Assembly (NCBI RefSeq): GCF_007753265.1
Contig: NZ_CP036349.1
Location: forward strand, 4,249,363-4,313,362
Source: Botrimarina mediterranea
GTDB taxonomy: Bacteria > Planctomycetota > Planctomycetia > Pirellulales > Lacipirellulaceae
Length of the DNA: 64,000 bases
Direction of reading: 5' to 3'
Positions 28,989-38,717 of the stretch are shown one piece after another; position 1 is the first letter of the stretch, and each line of letters begins with the position of its first letter. Under the pieces are notes generated by a model. That model was given only the letters and a program-made list of their open reading frames with translations. It was not told the origin of the DNA and searched no databases. The translations under genes were made by a program, and so were the position numbers.

Positions 28989-31628
28989 TTAGTGCGTATG
29001 GTGGTGGTTCGGGTGATCGTGCCCGTGTGAGGGCCTACGGCCCTCGAGGCGGGGCAAGGGCAGGCCCAGGTCGTCGCCGTTGGGCTCGAACACGACGCCG
29101 TCCCCGTCGACGTCTCCGTTGGTATCGACAAACACCGGGTTGGCGACCGCTACGGGCATCCCCCGGCCCCACTCGGTCTTGCCCTCGGGAACGCCGTACA
29201 TCGGCCCGATCGACCGCCCCTCGCCGCAGCAGGCGACGACCAAGTGGGCGTCCTCCTCGAGCTCGACCTCGATCTCCCGGTCAAAAACTTCGGTCCCGCG
29301 GCCGAACCAGTCGCCGTGCGAACGCACCGTGTAGTTGTGCTCGGGGTCGGGTCGGCCGTTGATGAACAGCTGCACGCGGTTGATCTCCATCCAGTTCGGG
29401 CAGCGGACAACGATGCGGAGCGTTGCTTTGCCGTCCTTCGTGCGGAGGTCATCGCCAGGGAGCGCGCGACGGTCCTGAGCGGCGGAGCGGGCCGTGACGC
29501 TCATGAACGGGCCGTTAGAGACCACCACGTGGCCGTGCTCGAACTCATGCACCAGTTCCATCACGGAAGCCTCCGCCGGGTCGTCGGTCGAGCTGCGGAC
29601 CCAGTTCCGCATCCAGCCGCTGCCGTGGAAGTTGTAATGAGCGTCGGTGTTCACAACGCCGGTGACCCGGTAGCCCAGGTTGAGCAGCTGTAGCCAATTC
29701 TGGATCGCATTGCCGCGATTGTCCCAGCCGCCGTTGCCGACGCCGCTGTTGGGGTCGCCACGCTCGCCGAGAGGGTCGAAGATCAGCTCTGGCGGGTGAA
29801 TCTCTTGCACGTCCATGTAGCCGAACATCGCCTCAAAACCTTCATCGGGCTCGCCGTTGAGGTCGCGGTCACCGACCATCTGGGCCGTGTTCGGGTGGTT
29901 CGACTGCACCAGCTTCTCGGACTTGTCGTCCCACTCCGCTAGCCGCTTGATCTGCGTCACGGGATTCGGGTCGGTCTGCGGCCCGCCGCCGTCTTGCTCA
30001 TGGACATGATGCTTAAGCGGGAAGGCGTTCTGGTGGTTTAGCGGCAACGGTTGGCCGGTCAGCTCCATGCCGGGGCACGTCAGCATCCGATGTTGTGCGT
30101 CGAACGCCGCCAAGTGCTGGTCGTACACGTCGATCCGCTGGTGTTCGGTGCAGGGGCAGAACTCCAGGTGCTCGTCCAGCAGGTTAAGCACCCGCCCCGC
30201 CTGACTCGCCGTGTTGTCGCCCGACGGGCTGCTGTGGCTGTGCAACTCGCTTGAGAGCCAACCGGTGGTGTCCACGGTCCGCGGCAACTTCGCGGCGATC
30301 GTCGCCGTCTCGCCCGCCTCGACGGTGATCTCGCCATAGGCGGCGTCGTGCTCGGGCCCGTAGCTCGCGACCCACTTGTAACGCCCGGGCGCCAGTTTGC
30401 AGCGGAACCGCCCGTCGGGCGTGTACTGCACATTCTTGACGCCCCGCTCGGCCGACTCCGGCCCGAAGTCCGGCGACTTCGCGCCGTCGAGGCCGGTGAA
30501 CTGCACCTTGACGGGAATCGCCCTGCCGGCGCCGTCGGTGATCGTCGCCTCGGCGTATCCCGCCCGCTTCAAAGGGACCGTCCATTCGGCGTCGATCTCG
30601 TCGGGATTCGCTTCGAGAGACCCCTCATGCGTCATTGAGCCGTGCCCCTCCGCCGAGATGGTGACGGCGTACTCACCCGCCGGCGCCTGCGAAACCGCCC
30701 CACCCTGGGCGTCGGTCAACAAGTAGCCGACGACTTGGTTGTCTTGCCGGACGGTCACGAGCGCGTTGGCGACCGGATCGACGCCGTCGGTTACGGTGAG
30801 TTTCCCCGTCGCCAAATCCTCGTCCCGCATCGCATACGCGGTCGCCTGCACGGCCAAGCTGTCCGCCGCCGGGATCAAGCAGCGACGCCAAGTGACCGAG
30901 TCACCCGCGGCGAGCGTTCCCGATTCGTCACGGCCTGCGACTCCGTACTCGAACTGCCGCGGCCGGCGTGGCTCTTGCATCTCCAAAGTCCGGAGCGTGA
31001 CGCCCTCCTCCGACTGCACGCCGTACGCCTGCCGCCAGAAGAGGTCGTGGCCCCAGACGAGGTCGATCCCCTCGATCGCGCCGAACTTGAACTCCCCATC
31101 GAGCCGCCACCCATCGCGTAGCGGCGCCTTTACCGATTCCTCACCGTCGTTCTTTAGTGTCGAAACGACACGGACGAACGTTTCGCCATCGCGCAGTTCG
31201 TAGCCGACTCGGTGGACGAGCCCCTTCTGGTTCTTAGCCGTTGCCTCGCCTTCGAAGGCAATTGTCGCCGCGCCGTCGGCGGGCTTGCCCCATTCGGCGG
31301 GCCAGTCGATCCGCTTCTTAAACTTAAAACCGCCGCCGCCAGGATAAAAACAGCTTAGCTGATCGCTCTGCGTGTCACGCTCGGTGAGATCGATGACGCC
31401 ACCGCCGACGTTGTGGACGGTCAAGTTGGCGTCACGCTCGGGTCCCGGCGCTCCGATGACGGCGATTATCTTGTCGTTCTGCAAGACAAAGTCGCCATGG
31501 ATGGCGTCGACTTCTTTTCCATCAGGGACGAGCAAGTCGTAATTCGACTTATCGAGCGTCTGCAACTCGGCGGCGTTCAGCCCTGCCGCATCCATGAAGA
31601 CAAGTGCAACCAGAACCAAGCGAGTCAT
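28989..31628 (-). CDS. Exported CehA/McbA-type PHP-domain metallohydrolase with Ca-loop and His-rich tail
   Basis: The ATG at 31628 begins a signal peptide (MTRLVLVALVFMDAAGLNAA) and gives 879 residues; the longer open frame upstream is leader-like junk. Two carboxypeptidase-regulatory-like beta domains lie at about 272-355 and 356-450. They precede a PHP-type domain with metal motifs ELHSHSSPSGDNT (461-473) and CTEHQRIDVYD. Late motifs include NTDAHYNFHGSG and HVVVSNGPFM. Near the end a dockerin-like calcium loop (DTNGDVDGDG) is followed by a histidine-rich tail (HGHDHPNHHHTH). The substrate is unknown; relatives cut esters or phosphoesters. It lies 124 bases after the MacB-like gene and may share its transcript. 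Confidence 0.8.
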   Translation of the reverse strand: MTRLVLVALVFMDAAGLNAAELQTLDKSNYDLLVPDGKEVDAIHGDFVLQNDKIIAVIGAPGPERDANLTVHNVGGGVIDLTERDTQSDQLSCFYPGGGGFKFKKRIDWPAEWGKPADGAATIAFEGEATAKNQKGLVHRVGYELRDGETFVRVVSTLKNDGEESVKAPLRDGWRLDGEFKFGAIEGIDLVWGHDLFWRQAYGVQSEEGVTLRTLEMQEPRRPRQFEYGVAGRDESGTLAAGDSVTWRRCLIPAADSLAVQATAYAMRDEDLATGKLTVTDGVDPVANALVTVRQDNQVVGYLLTDAQGGAVSQAPAGEYAVTISAEGHGSMTHEGSLEANPDEIDAEWTVPLKRAGYAEATITDGAGRAIPVKVQFTGLDGAKSPDFGPESAERGVKNVQYTPDGRFRCKLAPGRYKWVASYGPEHDAAYGEITVEAGETATIAAKLPRTVDTTGWLSSELHSHSSPSGDNTASQAGRVLNLLDEHLEFCPCTEHQRIDVYDQHLAAFDAQHRMLTCPGMELTGQPLPLNHQNAFPLKHHVHEQDGGGPQTDPNPVTQIKRLAEWDDKSEKLVQSNHPNTAQMVGDRDLNGEPDEGFEAMFGYMDVQEIHPPELIFDPLGERGDPNSGVGNGGWDNRGNAIQNWLQLLNLGYRVTGVVNTDAHYNFHGSGWMRNWVRSSTDDPAEASVMELVHEFEHGHVVVSNGPFMSVTARSAAQDRRALPGDDLRTKDGKATLRIVVRCPNWMEINRVQLFINGRPDPEHNYTVRSHGDWFGRGTEVFDREIEVELEEDAHLVVACCGEGRSIGPMYGVPEGKTEWGRGMPVAVANPVFVDTNGDVDGDGVVFEPNGDDLGLPLPRLEGRRPSHGHDHPNHHHTH

Positions 31629-31752
31629 GCGGTGATCCTTGAGTGACAAACCACGGGCCTGCGCGAAGGCTAACCGCCGCGCGTGAAGAGCGTGTGAAGA
31701 CCCGCGCACGCTCTTCTCTAAGGTCACCGGACGTGCGCAATCAGATAAGACT

Positions 31753-33090
31753 TCAGTCGTGCCGCAATGCTTCGATCGGATCGAGCCGCGCCGCACGGAT
31801 CGCAGGGTAAACCCCGAACGCCACGCCGACAACCACCGAGATCCCAAGCGACAGGGGGATCGACCACGGCACGACCTGCGGCTCGACATTGCGCACCAGG
31901 TCCGGCACCGCCGCCATCTGCTCGGGAATCCAGCGTTCGAGCTGGTAACGCAGACCCACCGCTACCGGCCGGCAAAAGAGCCCGCCGATAACGCCTAGCC
32001 CGCCGCCAACGATCGACAGCACCACGCTCTCGGTCAGAAACTGCCCGACGATGTCGCGTCGCTTGGCGCCTAGCGCGCGGCGGATGCCGATCTCGCGCGT
32101 CCGCTCGGTGACGGTGGCGAGCATGATGTTCATGATGCCGATGCCGCCAACCACCAGCGAGATCGCCGCGATCAGCCCCAGCAGCAGCATGAACATCAGC
32201 CGCGTCGTGTTCGCCTGTTCGAGCAGCTCCATCGGCACCGTGACGGCGTAGTCCACTAGCGGGTGGTCGCCGGCGATCGTCTCGCGCACGAGGTCCGCCG
32301 TCGGCAGCACGTCGTCCGCCTCGGCGACGCGCAGCGTCACCTGCGACAACTGGATCAAGTCGCGGCGGAACTGGCCCGGCGTGATCTGAATGATCTGATC
32401 GCCCAGGCGTCGCCACATGGTTTGCAGCGGGATGTAGACGTCCTTCGAATAATCCTCCGCCGCCAGCGAGCCGCCGATCCCCGCCGAAGCGGACCGCGGC
32501 TCGCAAACGCCGACGACCTCGTAGAACTCGTGATCGACCTGGATCAACTCGCCGATCGCATTGCCGGTCGGGTAGAGCGTGTCGGCCACCTCTCCCGAGA
32601 TGACGCAGTGGTTGCGCTCGGTAAGGCCATCGCCGTCGGAGAGGAACCGCCCCGCGCTGAGGTTCAGCCTCGCGATCTCACGGTACTCGGGCGTCACGCC
32701 CACGAGCCGCCCCTCGAGCGCCCGCCGGCCGACGCGGAACTCGCAACTCATCTCGCGGATCGGCACCGCCGACTCGAGCGTCGAGAGCGTCGTTTGTAGC
32801 TTCACATAGTCGTCGCGTGTGACGCCGTACCCCGCGCCGTCATAGTCGTCGCCGGTGGGCTTCACCGTGCGAACGATGATGTTCTTCGCGCCGAGCGAAG
32901 CGATCTGCTCCTGCGAAGCCTGGCTGATCCCCTCACCAATCGCCAGCAGCCACACAACGCTTAGCACGCCGATCAAAATGCCCAGCACCGTCAGCCCACT
33001 GCGCATCGGATGCAATAACAGGCTCTTCACACTGAGCGCCACCGTACGGCGCCAGCGAGCGAAAGACGCGATAAAACTGGGGCTAGCCAT
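31753..33090 (-). CDS. MacB-type ABC transporter permease
   Basis: The ATG at 33090 starts a 445-residue protein; an earlier start at 33147 lies in a repeat arm. A first membrane helix after RSGLTVLGILIGVLSVVWLL is followed by a large periplasmic MacB-type core (60-290). Three C-terminal helices carry the FtsX pattern, seen in GGIGIMNIMLATVTERTREI and GIRRALGAKRRDI. Unlike E. coli MacB, the ATPase is a separate gene upstream. With the fusion protein and TolC-like genes it should form a tripartite exporter for a small peptide, lipid or toxic compound. Confidence 0.9.
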   Translation of the reverse strand: MASPSFIASFARWRRTVALSVKSLLLHPMRSGLTVLGILIGVLSVVWLLAIGEGISQASQEQIASLGAKNIIVRTVKPTGDDYDGAGYGVTRDDYVKLQTTLSTLESAVPIREMSCEFRVGRRALEGRLVGVTPEYREIARLNLSAGRFLSDGDGLTERNHCVISGEVADTLYPTGNAIGELIQVDHEFYEVVGVCEPRSASAGIGGSLAAEDYSKDVYIPLQTMWRRLGDQIIQITPGQFRRDLIQLSQVTLRVAEADDVLPTADLVRETIAGDHPLVDYAVTVPMELLEQANTTRLMFMLLLGLIAAISLVVGGIGIMNIMLATVTERTREIGIRRALGAKRRDIVGQFLTESVVLSIVGGGLGVIGGLFCRPVAVGLRYQLERWIPEQMAAVPDLVRNVEPQVVPWSIPLSLGISVVVGVAFGVYPAIRAARLDPIEALRHD

Positions 33091-33105
33091 TAACTTACTG
33101 CATAC

Positions 33106-33205
33106 GAATGGAACGCAGATGAACGCGGATTGAAAGGATGGACGCAAATAGAAAAAAACCTATCAGCGTCCATCCTTTCAATCCGCGTTTATCCGCGTCC
33201 CATTC
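33106..33205. repeat. Intra-operon inverted repeat with 10-nt internal period (AACGCGGAT type)
   Basis: Arms 33106-33145 and 33166-33205 pair over 40 bases with three mismatches around an A-rich 20-nt loop. The arms are built from repeated units such as AACGCAGATG and AACGCGGATT. It sits between the ATPase stop (33219) and the permease start (33090), inside the operon. It could weaken or split expression of the permease, or act on mRNA decay. Confidence 0.9.
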
Positions 33206-33218
33206 TTCTTCCAAAGAG

Positions 33219-33980
33219 TTAAACCTGCCGGCTCGACTCCAGCGCCGCGCGGCTGCCGTCGGGCGGGCCGTCGTAGACGACGCGGCCGTCTCGCAGCACC
33301 ACGGTGCGCTTCGTCAGGTCGGCTACCTCGGGTTCGTGCGTGACAAGGATGATCGTGCGGCCCTCTTGGTTGAGGCCCGTTAGCAGGCCAAGGATTTCGC
33401 GCGTCGTGGACGTGTCGAGGTTTCCGGTCGGTTCGTCCGCCAACAGAAACCACGGATCGTTCACCAAGCTGCGGGCGATCGCCACGCGTTGCTGTTGGCC
33501 GCCGGAGAGCTGCATCGGGCGGTGATCGAGGCGGTCGCCCAGGCCTACCTTCCCGGCTAGCTCTTCGCAGCGGTGACGACTCTCGACGCCAAAGCGGCCG
33601 CTGTAGTGCAGCGGAAGCTCGATGTTCTCCACGACGGTCAACGCCGGCAGCAGGTTGAACGACTGGAAGACAAAGCCCAGCCGGGTGGCGCGGACGTCGG
33701 CGAGCTCGTCGTCGCTCATCCGGGCCACGTTGTCGGGCCCCAGGAAGAACTCGCCCGCCGTCGGCCGGTCGAGGCAGCCCAGCAGGTTCAGCAGCGTGCT
33801 CTTGCCCGAACCGCTCGGCCCCATGATCGAAACGAAGTCACCATTGGGAACGTCGAACGACACGCCTCGCAGCGCGTGCACCGTGCCGCCGGCCAGCACG
33901 TACTCCTTCTTGAGGTCACGGATGCTGACCGCAAGCCGCGTATCGCTGCGTGGCGGGGGAGCTGCTGCCGAGGCTGTCAT
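33219..33980 (-). CDS. ABC transporter ATP-binding protein (MacB/LolD type)
   Basis: The 253-residue ATPase has Walker A GPSGSGKST, the signature LSGGQQQRVAIARSL and Walker B FLLADEPTGNLD, followed by the H-loop in LVTHEPEVA. Family features (RATRLGFVFQSFNLLPALTV) place it with LolD/MacB exporters. It overlaps the membrane fusion gene by four bases (ATGA), so the two are translationally coupled. The permease gene follows after a large hairpin. Confidence 0.95.
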   Translation of the reverse strand: MTASAAAPPPRSDTRLAVSIRDLKKEYVLAGGTVHALRGVSFDVPNGDFVSIMGPSGSGKSTLLNLLGCLDRPTAGEFFLGPDNVARMSDDELADVRATRLGFVFQSFNLLPALTVVENIELPLHYSGRFGVESRHRCEELAGKVGLGDRLDHRPMQLSGGQQQRVAIARSLVNDPWFLLADEPTGNLDTSTTREILGLLTGLNQEGRTIILVTHEPEVADLTKRTVVLRDGRVVYDGPPDGSRAALESSRQV

Positions 33981-35569
33981 CCGCCCTGCCCTACGCCGGC
34001 GGTTGATTTCGACGTCTTCGCCGCGGTTGTTCTTTCACCGGCGGAGGCCGTGGCGGCGGGCTTTGGCTCTTGTTGCTCTTCTTGGAGCTTCCGCCAGTCG
34101 GCGCCGTTATCGACCGCTTGCTGCTTCTCGTCGGCGGAGATCTCCGGCAGCGCCACCTGGCTCGCCAGCGCCCGCGGGTTGAGAGCGACCTCGTCGTTCA
34201 CATCGAGACCCGACTCGACGACGAAGAAGCGGTCGTTGGTCGGTCCAACCGTCACCTCCTTCGGCACAACGGCATCGCCCTCCTGGACAAAGCAATAGAG
34301 CTTGTCGCCATGGGCGTAGACCGACTGCACCGGCGTCACGATCGAGTCGGGGACGTACATCGCGCTGATCGTCACGCTCGCCGTCATGCCCGTCTTGAGC
34401 TGGCCGGGCTCCGATTCGATGGCGACGTAGGCTTTGTAGTCCTTGACGTTCGCGCGGCGCCAGTTTGTCGGCTCGGCGTACTGGTTGACCTTCGATACGC
34501 GGCCCTTCAGCACTTTGCCGTCGCCGCCAACGAGCTTCACCGCCGCCGGCATCCCTTCTTTGACGTGCTGGATCAGCGATTCGTTGATATCCACTACCAC
34601 CTGCATCGACGACACGTCCGGCAAGCGGATGATCGTCTGGCGTTCGCGGATCGCAGCGCCCTCCTCCACGACAAACTCGGTGCCCCCACCGCCGCCCCCC
34701 TGCGGCCGGTCGCCGTGGGCGTAGATGACGGTCCCCGCGGCCGGCGCCGTGATCACGCACTTGGCGATCTGGTCCTCGATGTCGCGGAGCTTGTCGCTCT
34801 CCAGCTGGTAGCTGTTCTGTAACGACTTGAGTTTCGCCTGGGCGATCGCGGCGTCGGACTCGAGCGTCTTGACGGTCTTCGCCCTGGTGTAGTCTTCCAG
34901 CACCATCAGCTTCGTCTTGGCCGCATCGAGGGCCTTCTGGGCGTTCTCGACGGCGAAACGGTCGGCCTGCAATTGCAGCTCGCTAACGTAGCCCTTGCCC
35001 GCCAGCCGCTTGCTATACTCGACGTACTCCTTCGCCCGGCTGAGGTCCTCCTCGGCCACGAAGATCTCGCTCTCGATCGTCTGCTTCTCTTGAACGAACA
35101 GGCCGTTGACGTACTCCTTCACCGCGATGACGGCCGTGTCGTAGAGGTTTTGCGCCTCGATGACGGAGGCCTCGGCCGTGTTGAAGTTGATCTGCTGCAG
35201 CAAGCGGTCGTTCTGCAAGGACGAGGAATCGAGCTCCACGAGAAAGTCGCCGGGCTCGACCTGCGTCCCCTCGGGGATGATCCGCAGGATCGAGATCCCC
35301 GCGGCGCCGAGCGTCTTCACCTCGGACTTCACCTCGACGCCGCCGGCCGACTGGATCTCGCCGCGCTCGGTGATCTGCAGCGAGAAGTCCTGGCGGTCCA
35401 CCTTGTGGAGCACCGCATCGGTCATCGCCGCCGCGGCCTTCTGGGCCTCGACCGAACGCCACCACGCATACCCTCCGGCGCTCGCCAGCCCTACCAGCAC
35501 CAACAGCCACACCGCGGCGCCGCCACGGCGTTGCGAAGGGCGTTTGGCAATGGCGGTTGGACGCTTCAT
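33977..35569 (-). CDS. HlyD/MacA-type membrane fusion protein
   Basis: The ATG at 35569 gives 530 residues, beginning with a basic segment and one membrane helix (GGAAVWLLVLVGLASAGGYA). A barrel-sandwich hybrid domain is split by a long alpha-helical hairpin (about 120-290), rich in Ala/Glu/Lys/Gln heptads. The closing lipoyl half reads KCVITAPAAGTVIYAHGDRP. Beta-barrel and membrane-proximal domains follow. The C-terminus has a Lys/Thr/Ala-rich tail. It should link the MacB-like permease to the TolC-like outer membrane channel. It starts 62 bases after the TolC-like gene. Confidence 0.9.
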   Translation of the reverse strand: MKRPTAIAKRPSQRRGGAAVWLLVLVGLASAGGYAWWRSVEAQKAAAAMTDAVLHKVDRQDFSLQITERGEIQSAGGVEVKSEVKTLGAAGISILRIIPEGTQVEPGDFLVELDSSSLQNDRLLQQINFNTAEASVIEAQNLYDTAVIAVKEYVNGLFVQEKQTIESEIFVAEEDLSRAKEYVEYSKRLAGKGYVSELQLQADRFAVENAQKALDAAKTKLMVLEDYTRAKTVKTLESDAAIAQAKLKSLQNSYQLESDKLRDIEDQIAKCVITAPAAGTVIYAHGDRPQGGGGGGTEFVVEEGAAIRERQTIIRLPDVSSMQVVVDINESLIQHVKEGMPAAVKLVGGDGKVLKGRVSKVNQYAEPTNWRRANVKDYKAYVAIESEPGQLKTGMTASVTISAMYVPDSIVTPVQSVYAHGDKLYCFVQEGDAVVPKEVTVGPTNDRFFVVESGLDVNDEVALNPRALASQVALPEISADEKQQAVDNGADWRKLQEEQQEPKPAATASAGERTTAAKTSKSTAGVGQGG

Positions 35570-35631
35570 AGCAGCAGCCGGTTGGCCGAAAGGAGTGCTC
35601 TTGTAACGGTAGGACCGAGCCCGCAAAGCAG

Positions 35632-38544
35632 CTAACTATTATGAGCTTTCTGGTGGCTAAATCCCAGCGATAACTGGGGCATTGTGAGGTTGTTTTGCGG
35701 AATCTCGGCATCCGTTTCTGCGTCGCCACCGGCCGGAGTGTTCGCTGCTTCACCGCCGCCGGACGACGCGCCGCCAGCCGCCGGGTTCACCAGCTCACCA
35801 AACTCCTGCTGCATCTCCTGGACGATGTCCGGCGGCAGCAGCGACGGCCCCATCGGCGGCAGCGGCGAAACGTCCCCGCCGCCCGGGCAGCTCCGGCCCG
35901 TTGGCACGAACACATCGAGCGACTCGCCGATATCGACTCGCAGCCCCTCGTTGTCCACCAGCATCACGCCCAGGTCGAGCTCCAGGTTGTAACGCTGAAC
36001 GCGGTTGTTGACCCACACCGACAGGAGGTCGTTCTGGGCGTTGAGCAAGTCGCCAAGCGCCTGCACGAGGTCCCGCGCGGTGGTGTTATTGAACTGCTCG
36101 CTGGCGCCGGGCTTGGGCGGCTCGGAGAGCCGCAACTGCGTCAGGTCCACCTGCGCGATCGCCACCAGCACGGCCTCACGCCGCAGTTCGAAATTCACCT
36201 CGTTGAGGCGGATCTGCCGCAACGTCGAACGCAGCCCCTGATAGATCTGGTCCACGAACTGGTAGTAACTCCGCCGCGCCTGCTGGTACTCGATCAACGA
36301 CTGGCGATAGACGTTGCGCTCGGCGAGCCGCGACGTCGGCGAGTCGAACTCCACGCCCACCCGCAGGCGTCCGTTGGTGTCGCGGAACTCCAGCGGGTTG
36401 TCCCCAACGTTCGCCAAATCGCCCGAGAAGACTAGGTCCACCGCCGACAGCAGGTTGTTGGCGTTGAAGTGGATCAGCCGCCAAGCGTCCACCAGCGCGG
36501 CCCGGGCGTTCGCCCAGTCGCGGCGGTTGGCGCGGGCGATTTCCAGCGCTTGCTCGGGCGTCAACTCCGTCGGCGTGATGTCCAACGCGTCGAGCCGTGT
36601 GCGGGCTTGCAGGATCGACAGCTCCAGCAGCATCGACGACAGCCGCCGCAGCAGCGTGTTCCGCTCGTCGCTCGTGGCGCCCGCCATGTCCGCCTTCAAC
36701 TCGTCCAGCATCTGCCGCCAAGCGACGATGTCGGCCTCGATCGACTGGACACGCTCGTCCAGTGCAACCGGATCGAATAGCGCCAAATCAATCTGCGCGT
36801 CACGCACTTCGGGGCGGTCGCCGATCACCACGAGGTGTTCGCGACGATCGGGAAGCACGGCGAGCAGCTTGCCGAGGTCCGACTCGACGATCGCGAACTG
36901 GGCCTCCGCCTCGGCCACCAGCGGATCGACATTGTTCGCAATGACGCCCTCGGGCGTCTCGGCCGGGACCAGCTCGGGCTCGGTCGGCGGCGGCGGTGGC
37001 AGCGTCGGGCCGGCGATCGGCGTCTCCACGTCGTCGGCAAGCCGTTCGGCTTCGGGATCGACCAGGGCCTCGGGCGTCGCGCTCTCGCTGGCGGCGTCGA
37101 TCGCTTCGTTACCCACGAGCAGCACCGTCGCGACCTTGTTCTGCAAGTCCGTGACTTCGGGCGACAGCAGGTTGAACGGCTCCAGCAGCGGGTCGGCGAC
37201 CACCAACTCGAGGTCCGGCGGCAAGCCCAGTTCCACCTTGAACGCGTCAAGCGATGTCTGATAGTCGGCCTCGGCGCGCAGCAATTGGCTTTGAGCGTTG
37301 AACAGCGCCTGACGCGCCAAGTCGACCTGGAAGCGGTCGATGCGGCCCGCATCGTACGACGCCACCAGCTGCAGCGTGCTGTCGCGTAGCGCCGCGACGT
37401 TCGCGCGTTGATTGCTGAGCACCTTTGCCTGTTGCAACAGACCGAGGTAGCCGCCCGCCGCCGCGGCACCAGCGACGCCCTGGTTGCCGCCGCCGCCACC
37501 GAAGAACCCACCGCCGAAGTTGCCAACTTGCAAGTTCACACCCGCGAAGCCCGACAAACCGGCGCCGCCGAGCAGACCACCGCGCCGCTGCGGTCCGCCG
37601 CCCGCAAAGCGGCCGGTCACCACGTTCATGTAGTACTCACGCCGGAACCGCTCCATCGAGCGGACGTTCGCCAGCAGCGCGCGTTCGGCGACCGTAAGCC
37701 GCTCCAGCACCCGGATGCGACCGCCGTTCCGCAACAGCGGCTGGACGATCGAGAAATCAAGCAACGTGCGGCTCGTGTAGTCGTTCGGCCCGGAGAACTG
37801 CCAAACCAGCGTGTTGGCGAGGCCGACGACCATCTCACCGCCAAACGCCGTCAGCCGCTGCACGCGCCAGCGGTTGGGCGTGGCGGGCCCGAGAGTCCGG
37901 CTACTAGGTGAGACGAATAACTGGCTCGAAGACTCGCCTGTCCCCGAGGCCACGCGGCCCTGGGCAACGTAGTCCACCGCGGCGCCGCCGAAGAGCTGCG
38001 CGTCAAAGCGGAACCGCTCGAACGACACGTCGAGCGCCGAGAGATACAGCTCTTCGAGCTCGTTCTGGTAATCCGGGTCGTTGATCAGACCCAAGCGAAC
38101 CGCGGCGGTGGTGTCGAGCACCAATCGCCCCTGCTCGTCGAGCGGCAGCGTGGCCCGCCAGTTCGGCGGATCGACCCAAGGCGTCCGCGGCGCCTTCTTC
38201 CAATACTTTGCGCCATTCTTGCCGTCGACCTGCATCATGTAGTGATGCGAGGTCGGGTCGTCGGGCGGCATCGGCGGGCAGTCGGGCGACTCCTCGTCGA
38301 ACATCCGCGAGCGCGGATCGACGGTGATCCGGTAATCCCCTATGTCGCCGCCGGCGACCGTCGACTTCTGATCGAGCAGCTCGTAGGCGTCGCGGTCCGC
38401 GCGTAGGCGGGCCTTGCTGCGGCTGCAGCCGGCGAGCGGCGCCAGCATAGCGGCGACGCAGACGATGCGCAAGAGCGTTGTGAACAAGATGTCCCGGCTT
38501 CGTGACGAAGGCCGGGCCGCCCCCTCGGCGACCCCCGTTTGCAT
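35632..38544 (-). CDS. Extra-long TolC-like outer membrane efflux lipoprotein
   Basis: From the ATG at 38544 the protein has about 970 residues, twice the length of TolC; the start is uncertain. A lipobox (MLAPLAGCSRSK) follows a hydrophobic stretch. Two TolC-type halves are visible, each with long amphipathic helices, for instance ARRSYYQFVDQIYQGLRST. A glycine-rich low-complexity insert is encoded at about 37441-37610, and a Pro/Glu-rich insert at about 36940-37110. The end is also low-complexity (Gly/Ala/Glu). It is the first gene of the exporter operon and should be the outer channel. Confidence 0.8.
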   Translation of the reverse strand: MQTGVAEGAARPSSRSRDILFTTLLRIVCVAAMLAPLAGCSRSKARLRADRDAYELLDQKSTVAGGDIGDYRITVDPRSRMFDEESPDCPPMPPDDPTSHHYMMQVDGKNGAKYWKKAPRTPWVDPPNWRATLPLDEQGRLVLDTTAAVRLGLINDPDYQNELEELYLSALDVSFERFRFDAQLFGGAAVDYVAQGRVASGTGESSSQLFVSPSSRTLGPATPNRWRVQRLTAFGGEMVVGLANTLVWQFSGPNDYTSRTLLDFSIVQPLLRNGGRIRVLERLTVAERALLANVRSMERFRREYYMNVVTGRFAGGGPQRRGGLLGGAGLSGFAGVNLQVGNFGGGFFGGGGGNQGVAGAAAAGGYLGLLQQAKVLSNQRANVAALRDSTLQLVASYDAGRIDRFQVDLARQALFNAQSQLLRAEADYQTSLDAFKVELGLPPDLELVVADPLLEPFNLLSPEVTDLQNKVATVLLVGNEAIDAASESATPEALVDPEAERLADDVETPIAGPTLPPPPPTEPELVPAETPEGVIANNVDPLVAEAEAQFAIVESDLGKLLAVLPDRREHLVVIGDRPEVRDAQIDLALFDPVALDERVQSIEADIVAWRQMLDELKADMAGATSDERNTLLRRLSSMLLELSILQARTRLDALDITPTELTPEQALEIARANRRDWANARAALVDAWRLIHFNANNLLSAVDLVFSGDLANVGDNPLEFRDTNGRLRVGVEFDSPTSRLAERNVYRQSLIEYQQARRSYYQFVDQIYQGLRSTLRQIRLNEVNFELRREAVLVAIAQVDLTQLRLSEPPKPGASEQFNNTTARDLVQALGDLLNAQNDLLSVWVNNRVQRYNLELDLGVMLVDNEGLRVDIGESLDVFVPTGRSCPGGGDVSPLPPMGPSLLPPDIVQEMQQEFGELVNPAAGGASSGGGEAANTPAGGDAETDAEIPQNNLTMPQLSLGFSHQKAHNS

Positions 38545-38717
38545 GCCGGCGTAGCCGACGTGCTTCTCGAAGCATCGACGCCCAACGCCTGCCTGCTTGA
38601 CGGGCGAACCGTTAAAAGCGGCAGAATCGGTACAACCGGTCACCCAAGGAGGGCCCGCGACGCTAGCACGCCGGCGGTTTAGACTCGATTGAAACCAGCC
38701 TCGGCCGACACATCACC
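38545..38717. promoter_or_regulatory. Divergent promoter region of the exporter operon and moeA
   Basis: About 170 bases lie between the TolC-like gene (minus) and moeA (plus). Both operons must start here. No clear -10/-35 pair or operator can be assigned by eye. Confidence 0.4.
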
